Assembly (NCBI RefSeq): GCF_017307495.1
Contig: NZ_JAFKHE010000016.1
Coordinates: forward strand, 248,001-312,000
From: Devosia sp.
GTDB taxonomy: Bacteria; Pseudomonadota; Alphaproteobacteria; Rhizobiales; Devosiaceae
Direction of reading: 5' to 3'
Length of the DNA: 64,000 nucleotides
Under the pieces are notes generated by a model. The model was not told the DNA's origin and did not search any database. It saw only the letters and a program-made list of their open reading frames with translations. Below are positions 7,960-17,036 of the stretch, one piece after another. The position numbers and the translations under genes were made by a program. Every line of letters begins with the position of its first letter. Positions within the stretch are counted from its first letter, which is position 1.

Positions 7960-9867
7960 TTAGGCCGACTTCTTGTCGTCCGGGACTTCCTCGAACTCGG
8001 CGTCGACGACGTCGTCGTCCTTGCCCTGGTCCGAACCGGCCGCCTTGGCCTCGGCCTCGGCCTGCGACGCCTTGTACATGGCCTCGCCCAGCTTCATCGA
8101 AGCCTCCGCCAGCGTCGCGGTCTTTTCCTTGATCACCTCGGCATCGTCGCCTTCGATCACGCCCTTGAGGTCGGCAATCGCCGTCTCGATGGCGCCCTTC
8201 TCCTCGGCCGAGACCTTGTCGCCATAGTCCTTCAGCGACTTCTCGGTCGAGTGGATCAGCGATTCGGCCTGGTTCTTGGCTTCGACAGCGTCGCGCTTCT
8301 TCTTGTCGGCTTCGGCATTCGCCTCGGCTTCCTTGACCATGCGCTCGATGTCGGCGTCGCTTAGGCCACCCGAGGCCTGGATGCGGATCTGCTGCTCCTT
8401 GCCGGTGCCCTTGTCCTTGGCCGAGACCTGCACGATGCCGTTGGCATCGATGTCGAAGGTCACCTCGATCTGCGGCACGCCGCGCGGGGCCGGCGGAATG
8501 CCGGCGAGGTCGAAGTTGCCGAGCAGCTTGTTGTTGGCTGCCATTTCGCGCTCGCCCTGGAACACGCGGATGGTCACCGCGCTCTGGTTGTCCTCGGCGG
8601 TCGAGAAGGTCTGACTCTTCTTGGTCGGGATCGTGGTGTTGCGGTCGATCAGGCGGGTGAACACGCCACCCAGCGTCTCGATGCCGAGCGACAGCGGGGT
8701 CACGTCGAGCAGCAGCACGTCCTTGACGTCGCCCTGCAGCACGCCGGCCTGGATGGCGGCGCCCATGGCCACGACTTCGTCAGGGTTCACGCCCTTGTGC
8801 GGTTCCTTGCCGAAGAAGGCCTTCACCGTCTCGACGACCTTGGGCATGCGGGTCATGCCGCCCACGAGAACGACTTCGTCGATCTGCGCTGCCGTGACGC
8901 CGGCATCCTTGAGGGCCTGCTTGCACGGCTCGACCGTCTTCTGGATCAGGTCGTCGACCAGCGCCTCGAGCTTGGCCCGGGTGAGCTTGAGCGTCAGGTG
9001 CTTGGGGCCCGAGGCGTCCGCGGTGATGAAGGGCAGGTTGATTTCGGTCTGGGTCGAGCTCGAGAGCTCGATCTTGGCCTTTTCCGCCGCTTCCTTCAGG
9101 CGCTGCAGCGCGAGCTTGTCGCTGCGCAGGTCGATGCCCTGGTCCTTCTTGAACTCGTCGGCAAGGTAGTCGACGAGGCGCATGTCGAAGTCTTCGCCGC
9201 CCAGGAACGTATCGCCGTTGGTGGATTTCACCTCGAACACGCCGTCGCCGATCTCGAGCACCGAGATGTCGAACGTACCGCCGCCGAGGTCATAGACCGC
9301 GATCGTGCCGGTGTTCTTCTTGTCGAGGCCGTAGGCGAGCGCCGCGGCCGTCGGCTCGTTGATGATGCGCAGGACCTCGAGGCCGGCGATCCTGCCGGCA
9401 TCCTTGGTGGCCTGACGCTGCGAATCGTTGAAGTACGCCGGAACCGTGATCACCGCCTGGGTGACCGACTCACCGAGATAGGACTCGGCGGTTTCCTTCA
9501 TCTTGGTCAGGATCATCGCCGACACTTCGGACGGCGAGTACTTCTTGCCGTCCACCTGCACCCAGGCGTCGCCGTTGTCGGCGTTGACGATCTTGAAGGG
9601 GACGAGGCCCTTGTCCTTTTCGACCATGGGGTCGTTGTAGCGGCGGCCAATGAGACGCTTGACCGCAAACAGCGTGCCTTCCGGATTGGTGACGGCCTGA
9701 CGCTTGGCCGGCTGGCCGACGAGACGTTCGCCGTCCTTGCTGAAGGCCACCATCGACGGCGTCGTGCGCGCGCCTTCCGCGTTCTCGATAACCTTAGGGG
9801 CGCTGCCGTCCATGACCGCGACGCAGCTATTGGTCGTACCGAGGTCGATACCGATGACTTTACCCAT
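7960..9867 (-). CDS. dnaK: Chaperone protein DnaK (Hsp70)
   Basis: Length 635 aa. It starts [19 protein letters not shown] (phosphate 1 motif). The ATPase domain includes [16 protein letters not shown] and [12 protein letters not shown], the linker is [19 protein letters not shown], followed by the beta-sandwich substrate domain, helical lid and a C-terminal acidic tail ending in [15 protein letters not shown]-driven folding chaperone working with DnaJ and GrpE. It has its own promoter-like element and terminator, so it is transcribed separately from dnaJ. Confidence 0.98.
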   Translation of the reverse strand: MGKVIGIDLGTTNSCVAVMDGSAPKVIENAEGARTTPSMVAFSKDGERLVGQPAKRQAVTNPEGTLFAVKRLIGRRYNDPMVEKDKGLVPFKIVNADNGDAWVQVDGKKYSPSEVSAMILTKMKETAESYLGESVTQAVITVPAYFNDSQRQATKDAGRIAGLEVLRIINEPTAAALAYGLDKKNTGTIAVYDLGGGTFDISVLEIGDGVFEVKSTNGDTFLGGEDFDMRLVDYLADEFKKDQGIDLRSDKLALQRLKEAAEKAKIELSSSTQTEINLPFITADASGPKHLTLKLTRAKLEALVDDLIQKTVEPCKQALKDAGVTAAQIDEVVLVGGMTRMPKVVETVKAFFGKEPHKGVNPDEVVAMGAAIQAGVLQGDVKDVLLLDVTPLSLGIETLGGVFTRLIDRNTTIPTKKSQTFSTAEDNQSAVTIRVFQGEREMAANNKLLGNFDLAGIPPAPRGVPQIEVTFDIDANGIVQVSAKDKGTGKEQQIRIQASGGLSDADIERMVKEAEANAEADKKKRDAVEAKNQAESLIHSTEKSLKDYGDKVSAEEKGAIETAIADLKGVIEGDDAEVIKEKTATLAEASMKLGEAMYKASQAEAEAKAAGSDQGKDDDVVDAEFEEVPDDKKSA

Positions 9868-9982
9868 ACCTACTGCCTCTTTCCTGGCGAACCCGTTTGA
9901 AACCCCTCGCGGCAGTCTCTCTTGTCCCTCACGGGGTTCGGATTCCCTTGCTGAAATTGACCCGTCACCGGGCCTTGAGGGC

Positions 9983-10011
9983 TATATAGGAGGGGGGTTT
10001 TGGCGCTGCAA
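9983..10011 (-). promoter_or_regulatory. Putative dnaK promoter (TTGCA-N17-CTATATA)
   Basis: On the minus strand TTGCA (10007-10011) and CTATATA (9983-9989) are 17 bp apart, about 115 bp before the dnaK ATG. The hslV upstream region carries a similar pair. It could be read by the housekeeping sigma factor or RpoH; this is pattern-based. Confidence 0.45.
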
Positions 10012-10115
10012 GCGCCGTTCGGACATATTGTCACGAAAGCGCGAGCGCTGGGCACCAGCCTGAGGCGGCGTGTCCGCAGGGTGCAGCGGGGCCGCACCCT
10101 GGTGTCGTCAGCCGC

Positions 10116-10451
10116 TTACTGCGAGTCCGACAGCGTGTATTCGCCGAGCGCACACAGATCGATGCCCTTCTCGACGAATTCCGAATCGTCCTCGAGCACG
10201 AACTTCATGTCGTAGACGCACTGTTCGCGACCATCGCCGATGGTCACCGTCACGTAGTTGCCGGCCGGCAGGTAGTTCTCGCCGAACACGTCCTCTTCCC
10301 AATTGTCGATGTCGGCGGGCGAGGTGTAGAAGCTCTTGACCGCGTAGGAGGAGGAGTTGGTGAGGACGAATTTCAGGTCCTCGGCCAGCGCTGCGCCGGG
10401 CAGTGCGGCCAGCATCAAGGCGGCGGCGCCGCCCAGCATCACATGTTTCAT
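10116..10451 (-). CDS. Small secreted protein of unknown function (111 aa)
   Basis: A signal peptide covers about residues 1-24 (MKHVMLGGAAALMLAALP, cut after ALA). The mature part has beta-strand-like sequence (LKFVLTNSSSYAVKSFYTSP) and two cysteines (EQCVYDM and DLCALGEY) that may form a disulfide in the periplasm. The ATG at 10449-10451 is chosen because it gives a clean signal peptide; the frame is open further upstream. Monocistronic, facing away from the next gene. I do not recognise a named family. Confidence 0.7.
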   Translation of the reverse strand: MKHVMLGGAAALMLAALPGAALAEDLKFVLTNSSSYAVKSFYTSPADIDNWEEDVFGENYLPAGNYVTVTIGDGREQCVYDMKFVLEDDSEFVEKGIDLCALGEYTLSDSQ

Positions 10452-10643
10452 GGTAGCCCCCAGTGATCGCAACCGCTTCTGCGATTGCCGGGCTTTCCCT
10501 ACCATTTTACGCGCATAAGGCTCAAAGGCCGCCTGAGGGCGTAGTTAGTCAAACCTTCCCGCACGCCTGCGGCGCCCGCGCGGCTTGTCGCCGGGTCCCG
10601 CCTCGTGGTCTAAGGAACGTGTTTGCCGCCCAGGGAACGATAC

Positions 10644-11006
10644 ATGAAGAGGTTCCTCGCCTACGCAATGGTCCTCCTGCCGGTCGCCGCCGTGGCGCAG
10701 CAGGTTCCGGCCGAGGCGCAGATGGACATGTGGTGCGGCACCGCATTCGAGGTGATGACGCACGACGCCCCCGCCGACGCCACGCCGGAAAAGCTCGCGG
10801 CTGCCGCCGTGTTCCAGCGCGGCGGGGAGGCTCTGATCGACCGCGCCATCCCGATCTATCTCGAGGCAGGCTATTCCGACCAGGCGCTGGCCGAATACCG
10901 CAGCCGGCTCGAAGAGTCCGTCAGCCGCATCGTCAACGGTTCCGCCCGCACAGGCGAGGACCCACCATATTCATTCCAGGATTGTTCGGCCCTGATCGGC
11001 CAGTAA
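10644..11006 (+). CDS. Small secreted WCG-motif protein upstream of nicotinamidase
   Basis: Length 120 aa with a signal peptide (MKRFLAYAMVLLPVAAVAQQ). The mature sequence has MDMWCGTAFEVM near its start and ends with DCSALIGQ, so two cysteines are available for a disulfide. Its layout (signal peptide, WCG(T/S)A, helical middle with EAGYSDQALAEYRSRLEES, terminal cysteine) is shared by the protein just after the nicotinamidase gene, suggesting paralogy. 15 bp separate it from the nicotinamidase start, so they are likely cotranscribed. Function unknown. Confidence 0.7.
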   Translation: MKRFLAYAMVLLPVAAVAQQVPAEAQMDMWCGTAFEVMTHDAPADATPEKLAAAAVFQRGGEALIDRAIPIYLEAGYSDQALAEYRSRLEESVSRIVNGSARTGEDPPYSFQDCSALIGQ

Positions 11007-11021
11007 GAAGACAAGACCCGC

Positions 11022-11654
11022 ATGGCTTTCACTCCCCGCTCCGACGACCTGCTGCTCGTGGTCGACCTGCAGTACGATTTCCTGCCCGGCGGTGCGCTCG
11101 CCGTGGCCGGCGGCGACGAGATCATCCTCCTCGTCAACCGCCTCGGGCGCCAGTTCAAGCACGTGGCCATGACCCAGGACTGGCATCCGGACGGGCATAT
11201 CTCGTTCGCCTCGAGCCATCCCGGCACCAAGCCCTACGACGTCATCGAACTGCCCTACGGACCGCAGGTGCTCTGGCCGGACCACTGCGTTCAGGGCACG
11301 CATGGCGCCGAGTTCTCGGCCGAGATCGAGCTGCCGCATGCCGAAATGATCATCCGCAAGGGCTATCACGACGTCGTCGATTCCTATTCGGGCTTCCGCG
11401 AGGCCGACCGCAAGACCCGCACCGGACTCGAGGGGTACCTCAGAGAGCGCGGCTTCAGGCGCCTGTTCGTCGCCGGGCTCGCCACCGACTTCTGCGTCAA
11501 CTGGACAGCGGTGGATGCCGCCAACGCCGGCTTCGAGACCTATGTCATCGAGGATGCCTGTCGCGCCATCGATACCGGCGGCTCGCTGGCCCGGGCCTGG
11601 GCCGACATGGCGGCGGCCGGGGTCGAGCGGATCGTCGCCGGCGACATCGCCTGA
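11022..11654 (+). CDS. pncA: Nicotinamidase (isochorismatase-like hydrolase)
   Basis: Length 210 aa. VVDLQYDFLPGGALAV carries the catalytic Asp near residue 16; metal-ligand region TQDWHPDGHISFAS; Lys region IIRKGYHDVVDSYS; nucleophile Cys in ATDFCVNWTA near residue 160. This is the complete nicotinamidase set, converting nicotinamide to nicotinate in NAD salvage. It is flanked on both sides by short secreted WCG proteins within 15 bp and 7 bp, forming a three-gene unit. It is cytosolic, so its link with secreted neighbours is unexplained. Confidence 0.93.
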   Translation: MAFTPRSDDLLLVVDLQYDFLPGGALAVAGGDEIILLVNRLGRQFKHVAMTQDWHPDGHISFASSHPGTKPYDVIELPYGPQVLWPDHCVQGTHGAEFSAEIELPHAEMIIRKGYHDVVDSYSGFREADRKTRTGLEGYLRERGFRRLFVAGLATDFCVNWTAVDAANAGFETYVIEDACRAIDTGGSLARAWADMAAAGVERIVAGDIA

Positions 11655-11661
11655 GGGAAAG

Positions 11662-12003
11662 ATGCGGAGCATCACACTGGGGCTGCTGCTGTTCGCCGCG
11701 CTGGGCCGGACCGCCCAAGCCGAGGAGCTGTCCCCGGCCGTCGACCGCCTGCTCTGGTGCGGCAGCGCCCTCTACTGGCTGAGCGCCGACGCCTACGATG
11801 CCGGCAACGACGCCGAAGGCGACCAGTACGAGGCCTGGTCCGAGAATCTGGGCAGCCGCGCCGAGCTGATGCTGCAGTCGGAAGGCAGGGACGAAGCCGC
11901 GATCAGCGCCATCCGCGACGACTACGACAACCGCGTGGTGGCCGAAATGGGCCAGCCCGGCGCCAAATACGACGTGACCGCCTGCCCCGATTTGGCGCAG
12001 TAG
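11662..12003 (+). CDS. Small secreted WCG-motif protein downstream of nicotinamidase
   Basis: Length 113 aa. ATG at 11662, 7 bp after the pncA stop and preceded by GAGGGAAAG. Signal peptide MRSITLGLLLFAALGRTAQA. The mature part has RLLWCGSALYWLSADAYDAG, a helical acidic middle (GSRAELMLQSEGRDEAAI) and ends TACPDLAQ. The two cysteines and WCG(S/T)A motif match the protein before pncA, so I read the two as divergent paralogues. Periplasmic location is expected. No family name recognised. Confidence 0.7.
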   Translation: MRSITLGLLLFAALGRTAQAEELSPAVDRLLWCGSALYWLSADAYDAGNDAEGDQYEAWSENLGSRAELMLQSEGRDEAAISAIRDDYDNRVVAEMGQPGAKYDVTACPDLAQ

Positions 12004-12027
12004 AGCGCATCCGGTCTCCCAGCCACC

Positions 12028-12072
12028 GGGTCATTGCCGCGAAAGCGGGCTGCCCGCTTGCGCGGGGATGAC
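12028..12072. repeat. Palindromic repeat family A, paired arms
   Basis: Reads GGTCATTGCCGCGAAAGCGG, then CCCGCTTGCGCGGGGATGAC, an inverted pair of the family-A unit. It lies between the convergent WCG-protein gene and grpE. Confidence 0.7.
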
Positions 12073-12112
12073 AGCGGGTTTGGAGACCGTCTCCAGAACC
12101 CGCGGTCAACAA

Positions 12113-12140
12113 AAAGGCGCCGCTGGAGCAGGGCGCCTTT
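12113..12140 (-). terminator. Rho-independent terminator of grpE
   Basis: Stem AAAGGCGCC / GGCGCCTTT with a 10-nt loop, followed on the minus strand by a T run (the plus strand shows five A at 12111-12115). Located 20 bp beyond the grpE stop. Confidence 0.8.
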
Positions 12141-12160
12141 CGTGTCGTTACGGGCTGCGC

Positions 12161-12775
12161 TTATGCGCTCTTGTCGACGCCGCCCTCTGCCGGCTGGCCT
12201 TTGGCACCGCCACCCTTGGCGACGCCGACCATGGCGGGACGCAGCACGCGGTCGCCGATGGCGAAGCCGGCCTGCACCACCTGCACCACCGTGCCTTCCG
12301 GACGGGTCGGATCGGGGACCTCGAACATCGCCTCGTGCTTGTGCGGGTCGAACTTCTGGCCTTCCGCCTCGATAGGCCTGACGCCGTGCTTGGCGAGCAG
12401 CCGCTGCATCTCGCGCTCGGTCATCTCGATGCCCTCGATCAGCGACTTCATCGCGCCGTCGGCAGTGTCGCGGGCCTCGGCCGGCAACACCATCAGGGCG
12501 CGGCTGAGCGAATCAGTCGCGGTCAGCATGTCGCGGGCGAACCCGGTGATGGCATAGGCGCGGGTGTCGGCGATCTCGCGCTCGGTGCGCTTGCGCAGGT
12601 TCTCCATCTCGGCCACGGTGCGGAGCAGCTTGTCGCGAAGTTCGGCATTCTCCGCCTTCAGTGTCTCCACCACATCGGCCGCTGCCGTACCCTCGACCGT
12701 ATTGGAATCGTTGGTCTGGGCCTCGGCGGCCGGCGCAACCTTGTCGTCCTCGGGCTTGGTCGTATCGTCGTTCAT
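12161..12775 (-). CDS. grpE: Nucleotide exchange factor GrpE
   Basis: Length 204 aa. Low-complexity acidic N-terminus, then a long coiled-coil helix ([31 protein letters not shown]) and the C-terminal beta domain ([20 protein letters not shown]). It releases ADP from DnaK. ATG at 12773-12775 chosen for [11 protein letters not shown]; the frame is open upstream. It lies 90 bp after hrcA on the same strand with its own heat-shock-like promoter in the gap. Confidence 0.96.
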   Translation of the reverse strand: MNDDTTKPEDDKVAPAAEAQTNDSNTVEGTAAADVVETLKAENAELRDKLLRTVAEMENLRKRTEREIADTRAYAITGFARDMLTATDSLSRALMVLPAEARDTADGAMKSLIEGIEMTEREMQRLLAKHGVRPIEAEGQKFDPHKHEAMFEVPDPTRPEGTVVQVVQAGFAIGDRVLRPAMVGVAKGGGAKGQPAEGGVDKSA

Positions 12776-12815
12776 GCCTGACCTTGAATGCTTGTCGCTA
12801 CACGCGTTGCCCCGC

Positions 12816-12844
12816 ATATCGGCCAACAGGAGAGAAGATTCAAG
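12816..12844 (-). promoter_or_regulatory. Putative RpoH-type promoter of grpE
   Basis: On the minus strand, CTTGAA (12839-12844) is followed after 17 bp by CGATAT (12816-12821), about 40 bp before the grpE ATG. CTTGAA is the standard heat-shock -35 word; the -10 match is weaker. Confidence 0.4.
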
Positions 12845-12865
12845 CCTTGGAAAGGTTCCCCGGCC

Positions 12866-13960
12866 TCAGCTCTTTCGCGCCATCATGGCCGAGACGACGT
12901 TGGCGGTATAGTCGACCACCGGCACGATGCGGGCATAGTTGAGCCGCGTCGGACCGATGACGCCGAGCACGCCGACGACCTTCTGGTTGGCGTCCTTGTA
13001 GGGGGAGAGGATCACCGAGCTGCCCGACAGCGAGAACAGCTTGTTCTCCGAGCCGATGAAGATCTTCACCCCCTGTGCCTGCTCGGTATCGCCCAGCAGC
13101 TCGATCAACCCGTCGCGGCTCTCGAGTTCCTCGAACAGCTGGCGCACGCGCATCAGCTCTTCGGAGGCCATGGTGTCGTTGATAAGATTGGCACGGCCGC
13201 GCACGATCACCGTTGGCGGCGCGGCGGCGCCGTTGTCGGTGAGGGTCGCGAGCCCGGCCTCGACCAGCCTGTGGGTCAACTCGTCGAGTTCGCTGAGGGT
13301 CTGGCTGCGCTGGGCCCTGAGGGTCTTGATCGTCTCGCCGATGGTCTTGCCGACGGCAAAATGCGCCAGGTAGTTCGAAGCCTGCGTCAGCGCGCTGGCG
13401 GCAAGTCCCGGCGGCAGCGGCAGGATGCGGTTCTCGACCGAACCGTCCTCGCCCACCAGCACCACCATGGCCCGCTCGGCGTCGAGCCGGATGAACTCGA
13501 TATGCTTGAGCACCAGGTCGGCCTTGGTGGCGATCACGACGCCGGCGCCATGGCTCAGTCCGCTGAGCAGCTGGCTCGCTTCGGTGAGCAGGTCCTCGAC
13601 CTGGCCGTGCTGGGCCGGGCCGTGCATCTGCTTGGCGATCTGGGCCTTCTCGTCCTCGTTGACGGCGCCCACTTCCAGCATGGCATCGACGAAGAAGCGC
13701 AGGCCCTGCTGCGTCGGCAGGCGTCCGGCCGAGGTGTGCGGGGCGGCGATCAGTCCGAGGTCCTCGAGATCGGCCATGACGTTTCGCACCGAGGCGGGAC
13801 TGAGGCCCACGCTCAGCATGCGGGCGAGATCGCGCGACGCCACCGGACTGCCGGTCTCGAGATAGCGCTCGACGAGCTTGCGGAAGATGTCCTGGCTGCG
13901 GACGTTCAGCGCCGCGAGCACGTCTTCGGGGGCTTTGCTGCGATCGGGCATGTTCACCAT
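12866..13960 (-). CDS. hrcA: Heat-inducible transcription repressor HrcA
   Basis: Length 364 aa. N-terminal winged-helix region with LVERYLETGSPVASRDLARM and SPASVRNVMADLEDLGLI, then GAF-like and dimerisation parts (PTQQGLRFFVDAML, NYARIVPVVDYTA). HrcA represses groESL and related heat-shock genes through the CIRCE element; no CIRCE copy is visible in this window. Divergent from rph, and the shared intergenic region contains a perfect CtrA site. Confidence 0.95.
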   Translation of the reverse strand: MVNMPDRSKAPEDVLAALNVRSQDIFRKLVERYLETGSPVASRDLARMLSVGLSPASVRNVMADLEDLGLIAAPHTSAGRLPTQQGLRFFVDAMLEVGAVNEDEKAQIAKQMHGPAQHGQVEDLLTEASQLLSGLSHGAGVVIATKADLVLKHIEFIRLDAERAMVVLVGEDGSVENRILPLPPGLAASALTQASNYLAHFAVGKTIGETIKTLRAQRSQTLSELDELTHRLVEAGLATLTDNGAAAPPTVIVRGRANLINDTMASEELMRVRQLFEELESRDGLIELLGDTEQAQGVKIFIGSENKLFSLSGSSVILSPYKDANQKVVGVLGVIGPTRLNYARIVPVVDYTANVVSAMMARKS

Positions 13961-14019
13961 TTAGGGCGAAAGCGGTGCGACGCCAAGCCGGCTCGCCTTG
14001 TTCCCGGCCCGTACGAGGG

Positions 14020-14034
14020 TTAAGAGGCGGTTAA
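14020..14034. promoter_or_regulatory. CtrA binding site TTAA-N7-TTAA, hrcA-rph region
   Basis: TTAAGAGGCGGTTAA is a perfect match to the full CtrA consensus, 26 bp before the rph ATG and 60 bp before the hrcA ATG. TTAA words are rare in this GC-rich sequence. CtrA is the alphaproteobacterial cell-cycle master regulator; which of the two genes it would control is not evident. Confidence 0.55.
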
Positions 14035-14060
14035 CATGACTTTTCAGGTGATTTGACCAC

Positions 14061-14774
14061 ATGCGCCCTTCCGGACGCCAGCCAGACCAGATGCGGGCCG
14101 TGACGCTCGAACGCAACGTCTCCCCCAAGGCCGAAGGGAGCTGCCTCGTCAGCTTCGGCGGCACCCGCGTCTATGTCACGGCCACCGTCGAGACGACCCT
14201 GCCCTCATGGCGCCGCGGCTCGGGCCTCGGCTGGGTGACCGCCGAATACGGCATGCTGCCGCGCTCCACCGACACGCGCACCCGCCGCGAGGCCGCCGCC
14301 GGCAAGCAATCGGGCCGGACCCAGGAAATCCAGCGCCTGATCGGCCGCTCGCTGCGTGCGGTGGTCGACATGGAAGCCCTGGGCGAGAACCAGATCACGC
14401 TCGACTGCGACGTGCTCGAAGCCGATGGCGGCACCCGTACCGCCGCGATCACCGGCGCCTATGTCGCCATGGCCGACGCCATCGGCTGGCTCAAGGCCCG
14501 CAGCCTCACCCGCGGCGAGCCGTTGCGTGATTCGGTGGCGGCGATCAGCTGCGGCATCTATCGCGGCACGCCGGTGCTCGATCTCGACTACGTGGAAGAC
14601 GTCGAGGCCCACACCGACGCCAATTTCGTGCTCACCGGCAGTGGAAAGTTCGTCGAGATCCAGGGCACGGCCGAGCAGGAGCCGTTCAGCCGCGAGGAAC
14701 TCGAGCAGCTGATGTCGCTCGCCGAGAAGGGCATTGCGGACCTGACGATCCTGCAGAAGGCGGCCCTCGCCTGA
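14061..14774 (+). CDS. rph: Ribonuclease PH
   Basis: Length 237 aa. Starts [19 protein letters not shown]; contains the family segments [39 protein letters not shown], and [19 protein letters not shown] with the metal/phosphate-binding acidic residues. A phosphorolytic 3'-5' exoribonuclease that trims tRNA 3' ends. It is first in a tight rph-rdgB-hemW operon: its TGA overlaps the rdgB ATG by one base. The promoter region carries a CtrA site. Confidence 0.96.
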   Translation: MRPSGRQPDQMRAVTLERNVSPKAEGSCLVSFGGTRVYVTATVETTLPSWRRGSGLGWVTAEYGMLPRSTDTRTRREAAAGKQSGRTQEIQRLIGRSLRAVVDMEALGENQITLDCDVLEADGGTRTAAITGAYVAMADAIGWLKARSLTRGEPLRDSVAAISCGIYRGTPVLDLDYVEDVEAHTDANFVLTGSGKFVEIQGTAEQEPFSREELEQLMSLAEKGIADLTILQKAALA

Positions 14775-15436
14775 TGGCCGGCAAGCTCACATTGCGGCGT
14801 GGCGACCGACTGGTGCTGGCGACTCACAATGCGGGCAAGCTCAGGGAGTTCAAGGAGCTGCTTGACGGCTTCGGGCTCGAGATCGTGTCAGCCGGCGAGC
14901 TCGGCCTGCCCGAACCGGACGAGACCGGGACGACCTTCATCGACAACGCCCGGATCAAGGCCCACGCCGCGGCCAGGGCCAGCAACTGCATCGCGCTGGC
15001 GGACGATTCCGGCCTCGCCGTCGATGCACTGGGTGGCCAGCCCGGTGTCTACACCGCCAACTGGGCGGAGACCGCCAACGGCCGCGACTTCTCGGTGGGC
15101 ATGCGCCGCGTCGAGGACGCGCTGCAGGCTGCCGGGGCGCAGGGGCCGTCGGAGCGACGCGGCTCGTTCAACGCCACGCTGTGCCTTGCGCATCCGGATG
15201 GACGCGACCAGCTCTATGTCGGCCGCGTCGACGGCACCATCGTCTGGCCACCGCGCGGCGAGCGCGGGCACGGCTTCGATCCGGTGTTCATGCCGCAGGG
15301 CTACGACATCACCTTCGGCGAGATGGCACCCGAGATGAAGCATTCGTGGTCCCCCGGCAAGGTCGGCCTGTCGCACCGCGCCAAGGCCTTCGCGCTGTTC
15401 GTCGACGACGTCCTGGGAGGCGGCATTGAGCACTGA
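14774..15436 (+). CDS. rdgB: XTP/dITP pyrophosphatase (RdgB/HAM1 family)
   Basis: Length 220 aa. Opening motif LVLATHNAGKLREFKELL (substrate phosphate binding), metal motif ADDSGLAVDALGGQPGVYTA, and C-terminal GFDPVFMPQGY and SHRAKAF. It hydrolyses non-canonical purine triphosphates (dITP, XTP) to keep them out of DNA. Overlaps rph by one base at its start and hemW by 11 bp at its end, consistent with coupled translation. Confidence 0.96.
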   Translation: MAGKLTLRRGDRLVLATHNAGKLREFKELLDGFGLEIVSAGELGLPEPDETGTTFIDNARIKAHAAARASNCIALADDSGLAVDALGGQPGVYTANWAETANGRDFSVGMRRVEDALQAAGAQGPSERRGSFNATLCLAHPDGRDQLYVGRVDGTIVWPPRGERGHGFDPVFMPQGYDITFGEMAPEMKHSWSPGKVGLSHRAKAFALFVDDVLGGGIEH

Positions 15437-16616
15437 AACGCTGGGCCACAACTCCGTCGACCCGCGCTCGAACGGGCTGTTCGGGGTCTATGTCCACTGG
15501 CCGTTCTGTGCCGCCAAGTGCCCCTATTGCGATTTCAACTCGCACGTCCATCGTGGGCAATTCGACGAGACCGCCTATGTCGAGGCCTATGCCAGGGAGC
15601 TGGCCTATTTCGCCCGCCAGACGCCGGGGCGCACGGTGCAGTCGATCTTCTTCGGCGGCGGCACGCCGTCGCTGATGGATCCGCGCTCGGTCGGGGCCAT
15701 CCTCGACGCCATCGGCCAGCACTGGAGCATCGACAGGCGCGTCGAGATCACGCTCGAGGCCAACCCGACCTCGGTCGAGGCGGACCGCTTCCGCGGCTAT
15801 CGCGATGCCGGGGTCAACCGCGTATCGCTCGGCGTGCAGTCGCTGCGCGAAGGCCCGCTGGCCGAGCTCGGCCGACGCCACACGGTGGACGAGGCGATCG
15901 CCGCCGTGCGGCTGGCGCAGTCGATCTTCCCGCGCTCGAGCTTCGATCTCATCTACGCGCGCCCCCGGCAGACGCTCGCCGACTGGGAAGACGAGCTGAC
16001 CGAAGCGCTGTGGCTGGCCGAGGCCGGCCACGTCTCGCTCTACCAGCTCACCATCGAGATGGGCACGCGCTACTACGACCTGTTCCGCGCCGGCAAGCTG
16101 AAGATGCCCGACGAGGAGTTGAGCGCCGATTTCTACGAACTGACGCAGGAACTGACCCACAAGGCCGGCTTGCCGGCCTACGAGATCTCCAACCATGCCC
16201 GCCCCGGGCAGGAGAGCCGGCACAACCTGATCTACTGGCGTTACGGCGAGTATGTCGGCGTCGGCCCGGGCGCGCATGGGCGGCTGCTGATCAACAACCA
16301 GCGCCACGCCACCGCCACCGAGAAGATGCCGTTCGACTGGCACAAGAAGGTACTGGCGCGCGGTCATGGGCTCGTGACCGACGACATCCTCACCTGGGAG
16401 GAAGAGGGCGACGAAATGCTGGTGATGGGCCTGCGCCTGCGCGAAGGCATCGATCCGCGCCGCTTCCACCGCATCGCCGGCCGGGCCATTTCCGAGCGCC
16501 AGATCAACGAGCTCAAGGCGATCGGCTTCGTCGAGACCCTGCCCAACGGTTTCCTTCGGGTCACCGACAAGGGCTGGCCGGTGCTGGACGCAGTCGTGGC
16601 GGACCTCGCCGCCTGA
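15426..16616 (+). CDS. hemW: Radical SAM haem chaperone HemW-like protein
   Basis: Length 396 aa. Radical SAM cluster C28-x3-C32-x2-C35 in WPFCAAKCPYC, followed by FFGGGTPSLM and EANPTSVEADRF as in the CPDH/HemN-like group; the C-terminal HemN domain includes HNLIYWRYGEYVGVGPGAHG. It lacks the extra N-terminal part of true coproporphyrinogen dehydrogenase HemN, so HemW is the better name. TTG start at 15426 preceded by GGGAGG; the start lies within rdgB. Confidence 0.92.
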   Translation: MSTETLGHNSVDPRSNGLFGVYVHWPFCAAKCPYCDFNSHVHRGQFDETAYVEAYARELAYFARQTPGRTVQSIFFGGGTPSLMDPRSVGAILDAIGQHWSIDRRVEITLEANPTSVEADRFRGYRDAGVNRVSLGVQSLREGPLAELGRRHTVDEAIAAVRLAQSIFPRSSFDLIYARPRQTLADWEDELTEALWLAEAGHVSLYQLTIEMGTRYYDLFRAGKLKMPDEELSADFYELTQELTHKAGLPAYEISNHARPGQESRHNLIYWRYGEYVGVGPGAHGRLLINNQRHATATEKMPFDWHKKVLARGHGLVTDDILTWEEEGDEMLVMGLRLREGIDPRRFHRIAGRAISERQINELKAIGFVETLPNGFLRVTDKGWPVLDAVVADLAA

Positions 16617-16755
16617 ACCCGCCTTTCTGCCGGCGACGCCCATCCACGGACCGATTCAGCCGCGGGCCGACCCCATTGCGGGCGTGGTCCGCAGCCGAAG
16701 AGCAATCGCTGTCACGCCGGCCAGGAAACGAGGGGGTCGACGTCAGCCCTGCCCT

Positions 16756-16935
16756 TCAGAGCCCGCGGCGCGGCCCGGAAGCAGGATCGAGCAGTCCGCG
16801 GTCGGCCCGCAACTGCACGAGCGCCGGTCGGTCGGGGCCGATGGGACGCGTGGCAGCGACGCGATCGGCATGGTCTGGAAACCGGCCCCAACGCCGGTCG
16901 AATACGTCCCTGAACAGATAGCTGGCAGGTATCAT
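16756..16935 (-). CDS. Small hypothetical protein (59 aa), probable LacI target
   Basis: A 59-residue product beginning MIPASYLFRDVFDRRWG, with no signal peptide. Its ATG (16933-16935) has a strong AAAGGGAG ribosome site and lies 19 bp from the first of three LacI-type operators, so it is divergently placed and probably controlled by the neighbouring regulator. It is too short for an enzyme, and the C-terminal half is Arg/Pro-rich and may be degenerate. Alternatively it is the remnant of a longer gene. The 139 bp between its stop and hemW show nothing else. Confidence 0.5.
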   Translation of the reverse strand: MIPASYLFRDVFDRRWGRFPDHADRVAATRPIGPDRPALVQLRADRGLLDPASGPRRGL

Positions 16936-16953
16936 CACAAGTCTCCCTTTGAC

Positions 16954-16967
16954 TTGAACCGATTCAA
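16954..16967. promoter_or_regulatory. LacI-family operator copy 1 (TTGAACCGATTCAA)
   Basis: Near-perfect palindrome with the CG-containing centre of LacI operators, immediately upstream of the leftward 59-aa gene. It is the reverse complement of copy 2 at one base difference or less. Confidence 0.75.
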
Positions 16968-16988
16968 TCGCGCGACGCACACGATTGC

Positions 16989-17002
16989 TTGAATCGGTTC
17001 AA
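16989..17002. promoter_or_regulatory. LacI-family operator copy 2 (TTGAATCGGTTCAA)
   Basis: Reverse complement of copy 1, exactly. Start-to-start spacing is 35 bp from copy 1 and 48 bp to copy 3, suitable for looping or cooperative binding. Confidence 0.75.
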
Positions 17003-17036
17003 TTCACACCCTCCGCGCCGCCGAGTCAAGCGGAAT

